A stretch of 64,000 nt of DNA from Apostichopus japonicus (lineage: Eukaryota; Echinodermata; Holothuroidea; Aspidochirotida; Stichopodidae). A program made the position numbers and the translations under genes. The stretch lies in NCBI RefSeq assembly GCF_037975245.1, contig NC_092567.1, positions 5,402,214 to 5,466,213 on the forward strand. Reading direction: 5' to 3'. Shown piece by piece: positions 1-12,950 of this stretch; the stretch's first letter is position 1, and every line of letters starts with the position of its first letter. Below the pieces are notes generated by a model that worked only from the letters and a program-made list of their open reading frames with translations, was not told the origin of the DNA and ran no database searches.

Positions 1-296
1 TCACACAAAGACTTCTATTCATATAGACACCTGTAACTTTGCAGAAGGTGAAAGGTCTCAAGGTGACTTTCATACTCAAAACAAAGTTGGTCATTTCTAG
101 AATCATGCCAACTATTAAAGGGGCACTCTGAATTTTAGGAAATTTTGCTAATTTTTCGTTCCTGCAGCACTTGACAGTTAAATGCATGCTGCAGTGAGGA
201 GAAACACGATATAAGCCAGTAGAAACCTGTTTTTGGTAGTTTAACTGTCATGTATATCAAATATCTCCCTCAAATGGCTGCAACCTTAAGTTGATT
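1..296. other. Unannotated AT-rich lead-in
   Basis: No ORF, exon signal or repeat unit of the following array is seen. The stretch around 114-130 (attaaaggggcactctgaat) looks like the edge of a TTAA-type transposon end, but no partner end was found. Confidence 0.4.
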
Positions 297-467
297 TTTA
301 GTGAAAAATGCATCAATTCAATGTTATATCATCACACTGGACCACTGTAAGGACTCCAGTATGGGTACTATTGAAAGTAATCCCTTTGTATAATCAATAT
401 AGCAAATAATTTAATTAACTAAGTAATTAATTACACATTCCATTGAATTGATGCATTTTTCACTAAA
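297..467. repeat. Foldback segment with perfect 24-27 bp inverted ends
   Basis: Positions 300-323 and 441-464 are perfect inverted repeats (agtgaaaaatgcatcaattc... against its reverse complement), extending about 3 bp further outward. Between them lies a reverse-complemented part of the array monomer that follows (cactggaccactg, ggactccagtatgggtac, ttaattaactaagtaattaatt). The segment is therefore an inverted monomer placed head to head with the array. It could be a MITE-like end from which the array grew, or an inversion at the array edge. Confidence 0.8.
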
Positions 468-1929
468 GAGATAAATTCACATAGGACAACTCGTATATGT
501 GTAATTAATTACTTAGTTAATTAAATTATTTGCTATATTTATTTTACAAAGGAATAACTTTCAACAGTACCCATACTTGAGTCCTAACAGTGGTCCAGTG
601 TGATGATATAACATTAGATTGCCAATGTCGCTCTAAGTGTTGTTTTTATGGTATGTCGCCCTAAGTGTTGTTAAAAGAGATAAATTCACATAGGACAACT
701 CGTATATGTGTAATTAATTACTTAGTTAATTAAATTATTTGCTATATTTATTTTACAAAGGGATAACTTTCAATAGTACCCATACTGGAGTCCTTACAGT
801 GGTCCTAATGTGATGATATAACATTAAATTGCCAATGTCGCCCTAAGTGCTGTTTTTATTCTATGTCGCCCTAAGTGTTGTTAAAAGAGATAAATTCACA
901 TAGGACAACTTGTATATGTGTAATTAATTACTTAGTTAATTAAATTATTTGCTTTATTTATTTTACAAAGAGATTACTTTCCATAGTACCCATACTGGAG
1001 TCCTAATGTGATGATATAACATTAAATTGCCAATGTCGCCCTAAGTGCTGTTTTTATTCTATGTCGCCGTAAGTGTTGTGAAAAGAGATAAATTCACTTA
1101 GGACAACTTGTATATGTGTAATTAATTACTTAGCTCATTAAATTATTTCCAATATTTATTTTAAAAAGGGGTTACTATCAATAGTACCCATACTGGAGTC
1201 CTAACAGTGGTCCAGTGTGATAGAATAACATTAAATGCCACTGTCGCCCTTAGTGCTGTTTTTATTCTATGTCGCCCTAAGTGTTGTGAAAAGAGATAAA
1301 TTTACATAGGACAACTTGTCTATGTGCAATTAAATAATTAATTAGTTAAATTATTTGCTATATGTATTGTGCAAAGGGATACATATAAATAATACCCATA
1401 CTGGAGTCCTAACAGTGGTCCAGTTTGATGAAATATACATTAAATTGCCACTGTTGCCCTAAGTGCTGTTTTTATGATATGTTGCCCAAGTGTTGTGAAA
1501 AGAGCTCAATTCACATATGCCAACATGAATATGTGTTATTAATTAATTAATTAGTTAAACTACTTGGTTTATTGTCTTGCAAAGCGATTTCTATGAATAG
1601 TACCCACACTGGAGTCGTATACAGTGGTCCAGTGTGACAAAATAGTACTGTATTACATGTATATGTGTAATTAATTACTTAGTTAATTAAATTATTTTCT
1701 ATATTTATTTTACAAATGGATTGCTATCAATAGTACCCATACTGGAGTCCTAACAGTGGTCCAGTGTGATGGAATAACATTAAATTGCCAATGTTGCCCT
1801 AAGTGCTGTTTTTATTCTATGTCGCCCTAAGTGTTGTGAAAAGAGATAAATTCACATAGGACAACTTGTATATGTGTAATTAATTACTTAGTTCATTAGA
1901 TTATTTTCTATATTTATTTTACAAAGGGG

Positions 1930-2951
1930 TTACTATCAATAATACCCATACTGGAGTCCTAACAGTGGTTCAGTTTGATGAAATATACATTAAATTGCCA
2001 CTGTCGCCCTAAGTGCTGTTTTTATGATATGTTGCCCAAGTGTTGTGAAAAGAGCTAAATTTACATATGCCAACATGAATATGTGTTATTAATTAATTAA
2101 TTAGTTAAACTACCTGGTTTATTGTCTTGCAAAGCGATTTCTATGAATAGTACCCACACTGGAGTCCTATACAGTGGTCCAGTGTGACAAAATAGTATTG
2201 TATTACATGTATATGTGTAATTAATTACTTAGTTAATTAAATTATTTTCTATATTTATTTTACAAAGGGGTTACTATCAATAATACCCATACTGGAGTCC
2301 TAACAGTGGTTCAGTTTGATGAAATATACATTAAATTGCCACTGTCGCCCTAAGTGCTGTTTTTATGATATGTTGCCCAAGTGTTGTGAAAAGAGCTAAA
2401 TTTACATATGCCAACATGAATATGTGTTATTAATTAATTAATTAGTTAAACTACCTGGTTTATTGTCTTGCAAAGCGATTTCTATGAATAGTACCCACAC
2501 TGGAGTCCTATACAGTGGTCCAGTGTGACAAAATAGTATTGTATTACATGTATATGTGTAATTAATTACTTAGTTAATTAAATTATTTTCTATATTTATT
2601 TTACAAAGGGGTTACTATCAATAATACCCATACTGGAGTCCTAACAGTGGTTCAGTTTGATGAAATATACATTAAATTGCCACTGTCGCCCTAAGTGCTG
2701 TTTTTATGATATGTTGCCCAAGTGTTGTGAAAAGAGCTAAATTTACATATGCCAACATGAATATGTGTTATTAATTAATTAATTAGTTAAACTACCTGGT
2801 TTATTGTCTTGCAAAGCGATTTCTATGAATAGTACCCACACTGGAGTCCTATACAGTGGTCCAGTGTGACAAAATAGTATTGTATTACATGTATATGTGT
2901 AATTAATTACTTAGTTAATTAAATTATTTTCTATATTTATTTTACAAAGGG
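1930..2951 (+). repeat. Three near-identical 341-bp higher-order units
   Basis: The block starting ttactatcaataatacccat occurs at 1930, 2271 and 2612, exactly 341 bp apart. Each block is one long plus one short monomer (209 + 132). By eye the copies are almost base-identical, unlike the diverged neighbouring monomers, which points to recent amplification. Confidence 0.88.
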
Positions 2952-5321
2952 ATTACTATCAATAGAACCCACACTGGAGTCCTATACAGTGGTCCAGTGT
3001 GACAAAATAGTATTGTATTACATGTATATGTGTAATTAATTACTTAGTTAATTAAATTATTTTCTATATTCCCTATCAATAGTACCCATACTGGAGTCCT
3101 AACAGTGGTCCAGTGTGATGGAATAACATTAAATTGTCAATGTTGCCCTAAGTGCTGTTTTTATTCTATGTCGCCCTAAAGTGTTGTGATAAGAGATAAA
3201 TTCACATAGGACAACTTGTATATGTGTAATTAATTACTTAGTTAATTAGATTATTTTCTATATTTATTTTACAAAGGGGTTACTATCAATAGTACCCATA
3301 CTGGAGTCCTAACAGTGGTCCAGTGTGATGGAATAACATTAAATTGCCAATGTCGCCCTAAGTGCTGTTTTTATTCTATGTCGCCCTAAGTGTTGTGAAA
3401 AGAGATAAATTCACATAGGACAACTTGTATATGTGTAATTAATTACTTAGTTAATAAGATTATTTTCTATATTTATTTTACAAATGGGTTACTATCAATA
3501 GTACCCATACTGGAGTCCTAACAGTGGTCCAGTGTGATGGAATATCATTAAATTGCCACTGTCGCCCTTAGTGCTGTTTTTATTCTATGTCGCCCTAAGT
3601 GTTGTGAAAAGAGATAAATTTACATAGGACAACTTGTATATGTGCAATTTAATAATTAATTAGTTAAATTATTTGCTATATGTATTGTGCAAAGGGATAC
3701 ACATCAATAATACCCATACTGGAGTCCTAACAGTGGTCCAGTTTGATGAAATATACATTAAATTGCCACTGTCCCCCTAAGTGCTGTTTTTATGATATGT
3801 TGCCCAAGTGTTGTGAAAAGAGCTAAATTCACATATGCCAACATGAATATGTGTTATTAATTAATTAGTTAAACTACTTGCTTTATTGTCTTGCAAAGGG
3901 ACTTCTATAAATAGAACCCACACTGGAGTCCTATACAGTGGTCCAGTGTGACAAAATAGTATTGTATTACATGTATATGTGTAATTAATTACTTAGTTAA
4001 TTAAATTATTTTCTATATTCCCTATCAATAGTACCCATACTGGAGTCCTAACAGTGGTCCAGTGTGATGGAATAACATTACATTGTCAATGTCGCCCTTA
4101 GTGCTGTTTTTATTCTATGTCGCCCTAAGTGTTGTGAAAAGAGATAAATTCGCATAGGACAACTTGTATATGTGTAATTAATTACTTAGTTAATTAAATT
4201 ATTTTCTATATTTATTTTACAAAGGGGTAACTATCAATAGTACCCATACTGGAGTCCTTACAGTGGTCCAGTGTGATGGAATAACATTAAATTGTCAATG
4301 TCGCCCTTAGTGCTGTTTTTATTCTATGTCGCCCTAAGTGTTGTGAAAAGAGATAAATTCACATAGGACAACTTGTATATGTGTATTTAATTACTTAGTT
4401 AATTAGATGATTTTCTATATTTGTTTTACAAAGGGGTTACTATCAATAGTACCCATACTGGAGTCCTAACAGTGGTCCAGTGTGATGGAATAACATTAAA
4501 TTGCCAATGTCGCCCTAAGTGCTGTTTTTATTCTATGTCGCCCTAAGTGTTGTGAAAAGAGATAAATTCACATAGGACAACTTGTATATGTGTAATTAAT
4601 TACTTAGTTAATAAGATTATTTTCTTTATTTATTTTACAAATGGGTTACTATCAATAGTACCCATACTGGAGTTCAAACAGTGGTCCAGTGTGATGGAAT
4701 AACATTAAATTGCCACTGTCGCCCTAAGTGCTGTTTTTATTCTATGTCGCCCTAAGTGTTGTGAAAAGAGATAAATTTACATAGGACAACTTGTATATGT
4801 GCAATTAAATGATTAATTAGTTAAATTATTTGCTATATGTATTGTTCAAAGGGATACACATCAATAATACCCATACTGGAGTCCTAACAGTGGTCCAGTT
4901 TGATGAAATATACATTGAATTGCCACTGTCGCCCTAAGTGCTGTTTTTATGATATGTTGCCCAAGTGTTGTGAAAAGAGCTAAATTCACATATGCCAACA
5001 TGAATGTGTTATTAATTAATTAATTAGTTAAACTACTTGGTTTATTGTCTTGCAAAGGGATTTCTATAAATAGTACCCACACTGGAGTCCTATACAGTGG
5101 TCCAGTGTGACAAAATAGTATTGTATTACATGTATATGTGTAATTAATTCATTAATTAATTTAATTCCTTGCTAAATATATATTTCAAAGGGATTACTAT
5201 AAATAGTACCCATACTGGACTCCAATGTGATGGAATAACATTAAATTGCCAATGTCGCCCTAAGTGTTATTTGATGCGATGTCGCCCAAAGTGCTGTTTC
5301 ACAGTTAAATTCACTGAGATG

Positions 5322-5355
5322 CACTTAGGGCGACATCTATATGTCGCCCTAAGTG
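5322..5355. repeat. Perfect hairpin of the array core motif
   Basis: cacttagggcgacat (5322-5336), loop ctat, then atgtcgccctaagtg (5341-5355): a 15-bp perfect stem. It places the array motif cgccctaagtg head to head near the end of the array. Confidence 0.9.
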
Positions 5356-5542
5356 TGTTTATGTACAATTAATTGATTATTTAATTAAAATCCTTGGTAT
5401 TTGTATTTTGCAAAAGGATTATTTTTAAAAGCACTCAAACTGGAGTCTTTACAATGGTCCAGTGTGAAACAATAACATTAAATTGCCAATGTTGCCCTAA
5501 GTGCTCTTTTTATCCTATGTCGCCCAACGGTCTAATTTAGAG

Positions 5543-5574
<32 letters not shown>
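5543..5574. repeat. (TA)n microsatellite
   Basis: Uninterrupted alternating TA directly after the last array monomer; it marks the right edge of the satellite block. Confidence 0.95.
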
Positions 5575-5576
<2 letters not shown>

Positions 5577-5578
<2 letters not shown>

Positions 5579-8500
5579 TGTGACTGAACATAGGCGAAAA
5601 TATATTATGTTGGGCCTTTTCCGACACTATATACTATATAACAATGTAAATGTCCATTTCATTTCTATGATATATTTAAAACCATGTGTACTATTCCTAC
5701 AATGTCTAATGCCCAGTAGTAAATCATTATGGTCCTATACTTATACACAGGCTTTCAGACTGTAGCTCTGGTAGTCCATAGCAAGTGCTTTCTCCTCATA
5801 GGTTTAGCTACTGTATACGTTCGTGCATGCGTAAATATTGGAATTCTCAAAATTGCTTTATTGTGTTCATTCATTTATAAATAGAATGAAAGACTGGCAA
5901 GGATATTTACGGGATGTAAAGATGGATTATAGACTGAATAACAAAACAAAAATAATCCTGGCCTTTTACTAATCGTTTATTCAAATGCGATTGCTTAGCG
6001 ATGAATCGCTGCACGGTCACACAGTAATGTATGTTTCATTCAAGTTGAGAGCTGAAATTTATTACGGAAAATCGCGTCTTGGCAAATTTTGACATGCGGT
6101 ACCTGAAATCAAATTGGGGAATCGCACAACCCCGCAGCTAATGCAAACCCTGGATCGTAGTAAAAGACACAGTCGCAAGTATTTGTATGCAAGGGTTTTA
6201 TTTATTTCATGTGCATTTGCATTATTATATGTCATACATCAAAACATGAAAATTCAGTTGTTCATAAGAACAGGAGTATAGCTTGAAAACGTATATTTCG
6301 GAGATGTAATGTAAGGTGGCACCGTGATCTGCCATTTATGTACATTTTACATCGTGTTTGACTAGCGACGTATATAACATTACAGTAAGACGCACATATA
6401 CTGTAGCTCTTTAGTCAAATCACCCATCCCCCGCCCCAGCCCCCACCCCCCAAAAAAAGAGATACCATAACAACCAACGAGTAAATACAGTAGCACACGA
6501 GCAAGAAGCGCGACGTGAAGTATTTTTACCTCCCCTCCTGCGCCCAACTATACTCCCCTGCATCCGTTTCTTCCTAGTAATGCATTCGGTTAGTTATAAC
6601 TCACTTAAACGACTTCAATGAATCCTTTAACGCCTAAAACATTTTTTTAGACGTTTGTAGACAAGATGTTGGACCATACAGCTCAAACATTACTGATCTG
6701 TTCTTGCATTTACGCGTTGACCGATGAATAAAACTACTTGAATTGTATCTGAATCCTTCTCTTAACTACTACTTGCAAGATTAGTGGTTACGCTAATATT
6801 TAAATTTTCTTTATGACAGTTTATCATCTCAGCGAAAATAAAAAAAAAATATTAAGTTAAATTCGACAGATAACACGCGTTAAATGGAATAAAGTATAGA
6901 TCGTTACCTCATTAAATATATAATACCGATGAAAAACTGTACCGAATCGATACACAATATGGGTTATTGATGGCTTGAAAATTAAACTAGTACTCATCTA
7001 ATATAACGTAAAACCTGTTTTATGCACATTTCGCTTTGACTGCAGATTTACAGACCAAAAATTTAAATTAGATAGTATTCTCTGATACTTTAATGTCATT
7101 AAAGGGTGTGATGCGAAGTCCCCGGAAGCTGCAAATTTTTTAGGTAGGGTTTTCAGGAAGAAGCTTAACCTCAAAATTGTACAGAACGTTTCTGAGAGCT
7201 CAAGCGGGGTCGAGGGGCTTTCTCTGGAATATATTTCAAGCCCTGGTTGGTTCCACGAGGGGAAGCCACCTGAAGTTTTTGCATTTGGTGATATCCCTTG
7301 TTTTCTCGTTGCGAGTTTAAAACACTCAAACACAAAACAGATGTAATAATAAATCATAGTTATCTATCATGTATTGCAAGCAGGCTGGTGGGGATCCACT
7401 GGACTTAAGGGGGGGGGGGGGGGGCGAAGCCTTTGTAAGCTGCTTCATTTTATTAGCCAAATATATCCAAATCTGGGGAAATGTAGACGTAAGGGGAGTA
7501 ACAGACAGACCGATTCTGTTTTCTTTTCTTCGTTTTTGTATTATGACTCTTACTTTCGTAAGTGTATAAATGAAACAAAATAAAATATGGTTTTAAATTC
7601 ACATATAGTTCTAAATGCTTTCCCTCATTTCATTACCAACATTTTATTTCTACTATTATTTTTTCTTGGCAAATCATGCATGGATGTTAATGATCGCCAA
7701 TACATGTAGATTGTACTCTTTTCAAGCGTCGGTCAAGGGGGTGATGAGGCGTCTCCCCACCACCCCCCACCCCACCACCACGCATTTCAAACTAACTTAG
7801 AATGGTTAAAACACAATGTTGCGTTAGACTTAGATATTGGACCATAAGTCAAGTCATATCAGTCAAACTATGACTCAGAATGTATCATTTGAAGTCTAAA
7901 CTTGCCATTTTCTAGGGAAAGACCACAGACCACCCCCCTCCCCCCTCCTCCCTATATATGATGTCGGCTTTGACGACGCTCTGTTCCTGTACAAAACTGC
8001 AGAACGAGTGTCTTATCTATGTCTTTATAAAGTCTTTATGCTAATGTTAACAATTAGAATATTTCGAGTACATCTAGTACCAATATTTTTGTCTCGCTTA
8101 TTTCTTAATACACTTTTTGCAGCAATTTCAGAGACAAAATAACTTCGTTTGCAGAAGTTGGAAAATAATTAAGTTAAACTTCGCGGCTTTATTCAGCAAT
8201 TCAGATTGAAAGAACGGTTTAAGCTGTGTAATTAAGTTGCCCAAAGTGTATGTTAACACTACTTCTTGGAAAGAGATTTAAAGCATCAATTGATGTGATG
8301 GCTACTCACAAAAACATCTTATAGGGCAGTGATCTCGAAGGAGCGAAATGAAAGGAATATGACTTATCTCTTAAATCAACCAAGCTTAGCAATATTAAGT
8401 GTTGTTATATTTATATTATTCAGTTTGTTGTTTACTATCACACAACTCTGTTCTGGGTGCGTCCTTCATATTTACTGGCAACCATATGTTGCTGATTCAT

Positions 8501-10530
8501 TACTCTCTTGTATGTAAATCAACAACAAACAACAAGTCAAAGAAATTCACATAGTTGGTAAAGCCTTTAATTAAATGTAAGAAATTTAAAGTGTGTCCAT
8601 TATGACGTCATTGTGACAATACCTTTCACATTTCTTGATCTCAAGGATGATGGAATGGATCCAACCGGAATAGGGTCTGGCAGATCGTACCAATAAAACC
8701 TATGGATAGAAGTAGAGTAAACATCGTGTAAGATGTAGAAGACGTAGAGGAATGTCCTCCTATAGTCAGGTTTATTGTTTACTAATCAATGAAGATACAC
8801 AAAGTAAACAACACATAACAAAGAAATAAATCACATCTGATTGATCATTCTGATCAGAACTAATTATAATCACAAGTCTTGTGTTTCAACGATTCCAAGA
8901 AAAATAAATTAGAATGGATATAGCAGTGTAGATTATAATGATGGTAGTTGGAACTGCTGTATGTTAATTATAAGCGGTTGATAGTCATTGTGAAAAGTAT
9001 AGCCGTCCACATTATCAGAATTGGCAGAATTTTTTATATGTTTAATTTTACAATTAATAATAAGTTGTTCAAACATATATAAATACAACATTATAAACAA
9101 CAAACACAGTATTACAGGTTCATTGTAACAACCGCATGCTCGGATCACGTTGTTTACATCATATGTTATTTTCGGTAAATTAATTGATTTTATAGTTCGT
9201 CTTCGTGAATCCTTCTCACTTTAAATGAGAACTAAAATGTCTGAGATTGTAAGAGGTCATTGGTAAAATATAAAATCTAAAAATTATGAATCTTAAAGCT
9301 ACAATATTGTTTCTTAATCTCCAAATATTTAAGATGCTACAAATTAAATGTTCAACTTTATGTCGGGATGACAAATCTACAAACACTTGCACTGAAACGG
9401 AGGATGAATGGAAAGGAGAGGGGTAGGAGGGTCGAGGACATAGCAACATTCTTTCCTGGGCGCTACAACTGGTCCTCCCGGGTTATATTTCAGTAGAAAG
9501 AACACAAAATTTTACTATTACATGAAAGATACAGATATACCAAAGTTATCTAATTATTTATTCAATATCAACCTTCAATAATGTTATCACATTGTACGAG
9601 TTGTTATTTCGTCATTGATCCAAATCCAATTGTACAAAATTTTAACATTTATTGTGGAGTTGATAAGAGTTTCCTTAACCATTACACAATCAAATCTTCC
9701 TATTCAACTACAGTATGTTCTCAGTGAAGAGCTGCATGTGTATACAAATATCCGACGTCCTTCATAACAAGGAATTGTTACAACCTCTGTACTTTATGAA
9801 GAACTACACTAATACGATCTTCGGTGATTCGCAAATAATAGTTTTATTGGAATATGGAAGCACAAACACTGAGGGGCAGGGGAGAATGTGACTTCAATTG
9901 TACGCAAGAAACCACTAGGCTGTCAAATTATCTGAAACCTATCAAATGAATACATTGTGCATTCCTTTCCAAGTAAATACTAAAGATACTAAAGATATAT
10001 GTATTGTGGTGTGACATGTGGGGAGTTTACAACTCTGGTTTTACCTCTTTTCAGCAATCTAGTTAGTTTTTGTTGTCATATTTTTCTAAATGTTATTTAT
10101 TTCTGGCAAAACCATCAAATAGCGACCAAACAGATGTTGCATGGGGCCGATATCAATTACTCGGGCTGTTGGTAGGGATAGAGGGAGAGTGTAAAACCTC
10201 GAACCTTTGTGGTAGCATATGATTATTCATTATAATTGTTATGATTGCTATGAGTTTGGTGAAATACCTAAATGTTGTCAAGGAGAAATTCGTCACCCTC
10301 CCCTTAAGATATGGCGACTCATTAAACCAAGCAGTATTTCAGTATGTCTCAACTAAACCAAATGCCGAGACATTAATACTAAAAGCAGTATGCATATTGT
10401 GAAAAGAATATTTGACAGCCCTGCTAATATGCTGTTCACTTCATATATACGAGAAGGATAATGTGAATATACAAACCTATTGTATGTAAGATTAATTACT
10501 ACAAGTTGAGTTTGGCGAGCATGAAATTAT
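5577..10530. other. Gene-poor stretch, nothing convincing
   Basis: AT-rich DNA with poly-C or poly-G islands (6420-6460, 16 G at 7409-7424, 7925-7950). The longest open frame, 119 codons on the minus strand at 6998-7357, has no recognisable motif, is not followed by clear exons, and I do not accept it as a gene. A TATA-like run at 9074-9084 and tgggcgctacaac near 9458 recall retroelement LTR/primer sites, but no paired LTR was found. Confidence 0.5.
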
Positions 10531-10537
10531 AGTAAGA

Positions 10538-11695
10538 CGGGGTAAAAAAAAAACGTTTCCTTAAAGTTTAACATAAAACTCGTTAGGTAGATGCTTAGGT
10601 AGATATTTTAGCATTGTCAGTTGACAAGTGGGAATACCTTCCTAAATAGCCATAATAAAAATTTCAATCACAATGAGTAAAGGAGAAATTTCAGAAAAGG
10701 GGTGTTTTTTTTTACCCCGGCTGTTAGTCATTTTTGGGGTAAAAAAAAACCCTGCTGGGGTAAAAAAAGTCCACCCTGTTAAAACAACATACTACCAAAG
10801 AAAATGTGCAAAACCACCAGAAATATTTTCAGCACACTTTAATAGAAAAGCTTTATTTGGGCATTTTCAATCGAGTTCTGCATGAATTAACCTATTGCCA
10901 AACGATAAACTCAGGGAAACAAACCCCACCTTCCGAGACTAAGCAAGATTCTATCAAGACTGTTTAATACCCCCTAAAACATTACTGACCATGTTTTATG
11001 AGTTTTATTCTATATATTAGTATCACATCCAACTGTGGGGTTGGGACTTAGGGTAGAGAATAATTTAGGACTCTAAAAATAACAAGATAACCATATACAG
11101 CAGACATATATTGTGTTAGGCTATAACGCTAGGCTAACATAGCAATAACTTAGGTTAAGAATAGGCAACAGTTAGTTATAAAAATGTAAATTATTATATT
11201 GGTAGAAATTAGAGGAGCATAGATGTACTCCCTGTGTCAATCATATAGCAGTTCTAACATTCTGTGATAAGTATAAACCATTTTGGGAGGAAAATAGGAC
11301 TGGTCTTGTTTTACCCCAAACAGACACTAAACCCTGGGGTAAAAAAAATCCACGTCATTCGAGAAAACTGGCAGATCGTGCGGGTAATTACATTACTGAT
11401 TCATCTAGGTACACCCCTTGTTATCATAACCAAGAAACAAAAACCTCTTTATCAGTTCTAATATTTTTTGCGGGATAAAGTTAAAGGACAGTGTTCAGAA
11501 CTTAAATATTTGCTATTTTTAGAGTATGGGAAAAATCGGCGCTAAAAGTATCGGTACGCCGATGGAAAAGAATAGTAACAATCAATAAAGTATGTCAGAA
11601 TTGACTTGGGCACCATGGTTTTCACATACACCATACAAAAATGTGTTTCAATTTCTCACGACTTGTAGTGGGGTTGGTTTTTTTTTTTACCCCGA
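10538..11695. repeat. Cluster of GGGGTAAAAAAA motifs in both orientations
   Basis: The motif ggggtaaaaaaa or its complement occurs near 10539, 10708, 10737, 10758, 11311, 11335 and 11680. The outermost copies (cggggtaaaaaaaaaa and ttttttttttaccccg) are inverted, so the block could be a 1.16-kb TIR element with subterminal repeats. I could not find a clear TSD. The motif resembles the GTAAAA subrepeats of the element at 20.3 kb. A 70-codon frame at 10673-10885 runs through these repeats and is not credible as a gene. Confidence 0.45.
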
Positions 11696-12303
11696 TTTAC
11701 TATATCTGGACCGGTAACAGATGCATAATAACCAATTAATATGTTCAAGTCTAGCTCAGTATCATTCTACCTTATACCTGCATTGTACATCTCTATGTAA
11801 GACACCATTCCGGACAATGGAAAGAAAATGTATAGGTTACGGACCTTATATCTAATGAGCATAATAAAGGTATATTTATCGAACTGTTGCAATATTTACT
11901 TACATGGAAATTGTTGTATTTACAATCGTTTGGTTTATATATTTATTAATTGACTGGTTGAAAGATACGCTTTGGAATATTTCATTTGTATATTTTTTTT
12001 ATAATATTAGGGCTTTAGCGGACATAACAACTCAATGTGCACATGTAGGCAATATCACGGAGGTATTGCTGAACTTTTAATAATTTATATTGCTACAGCA
12101 TTGAAAACTATTTATTAAAGGTTATATTTTAAGAAAAGGGGTCTCCCCGTTTAGACACCTCTGAAAGGACGCAAGTCATATTAGAGGCCACCCCACACCT
12201 TCCCCCTCCTTCCCAAAGATAAAAATGGGACAAAGGGTAGACACTATATGGTGCTGCGAAAAGTCATATCAATGTAAAAAACACTTTTCCACTACCCCGC
12301 TCA

Positions 12304-12750
12304 CATCCCAACTCCCTCCCCCCCCCCAAAAAAAAAACGGTAGGCCTACAACATATTTGGGCCTAAATCTAAACACATTTTATTAAAAAATTGATTTGGC
12401 CCAAAATGATTTTGGTCCTAAAAAAATGGGAGGGGAGGATAAGGAGGGGGGCCTCACATCCCAACTCCCCCCCCCAAAAAAAACGGTAGGCCTACAACAA
12501 ATTTGGGCCTAAATCTAAACACATTTTATTCAAACATTGATTTGGCCCAATGTGATTTTGGTCCTAAAAAAATGGGAGGGGAGGATAAGGAGGGGGCCCC
12601 CTTACATCCCAACTCCCCCCCCCAAAAAAAAACGGTAGGCCTACAACATATTTGGGCCTAAATCTAAACACATTTTATTCAAAAATTGATTTGGCCCCAA
12701 ATGATTTTGGTCCTAAAAAAATGGGAGGGGAGGATAAGGGGGGGGGGTCT
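12304..12750 (+). repeat. Three-copy tandem repeat, ~150 bp
   Basis: Copies begin at catcccaactccc near 12304, 12457 and 12605. Each contains a poly-C/poly-A junction, acggtaggcctacaaca, tttgggcctaaatctaaac, a tttggccca block, and ends with atgggaggggaggataagg. The copies are highly similar, differing mainly in homopolymer length. Confidence 0.93.
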
Positions 12751-12893
12751 CAGTACAAGCCTTTGTTTGATATTCTGCGATACTTTGCAGGATTTTAGTT
12801 TCGTTCTTAAGAAACATTAGTTATCAACAGAATATAATTTTCTAAATAATTACGACATTATGATCGACAAGAAAATATTTTATTTCTTTCTGG

Positions 12894-12947
12894 CGGCAAA
12901 AAGTACATATTTAAATAATACGGCAAAAAGTACATATTTAAATAATA
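12894..12947 (+). repeat. Perfect 27-bp tandem duplication
   Basis: The 27-bp unit starting cggcaaaaagtacatattta at 12894 is repeated exactly at 12921. Confidence 0.95.
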
Positions 12948-12950
12948 ACA

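Larger units (their letters stand above)
468..5541 (+). repeat. Satellite-like tandem array, ~209-bp and ~132-bp monomers
   Basis: About 27 monomers can be aligned on the anchor atgtgtaattaattacttag (for example near 499, 710, 920, 1118, 1326, 1535, 1667, 1876, 2085). Spacing is mostly about 209 bp; the others are about 132 bp and lack the part with the twin gtcgccctaagtg motifs. Each long monomer contains tacccatactggagtccta, cagtggtccagtgtgatg, and two copies of cgccctaagtgYtgt. Divergence rises towards both ends. No ORF of note lies inside; short ATG frames here are products of the repeat. The array looks like a local satellite or minisatellite rather than coding DNA. Confidence 0.93.

Noticed and set aside
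468-5541. CRISPR-like array
   Set aside because: Monomers of 132-209 bp without unique spacers, in eukaryotic DNA: a satellite, not CRISPR.
6998-7357. 119-codon minus-strand ORF
   Set aside because: No recognised motif, no splice partners, no supporting context; consistent with chance or a decayed repeat.
8580-9480. Possible LTR with TATA box and primer-binding-like tgggcgctacaac
   Set aside because: No second LTR, no polyprotein remains and no terminal TG...CA pair could be identified.
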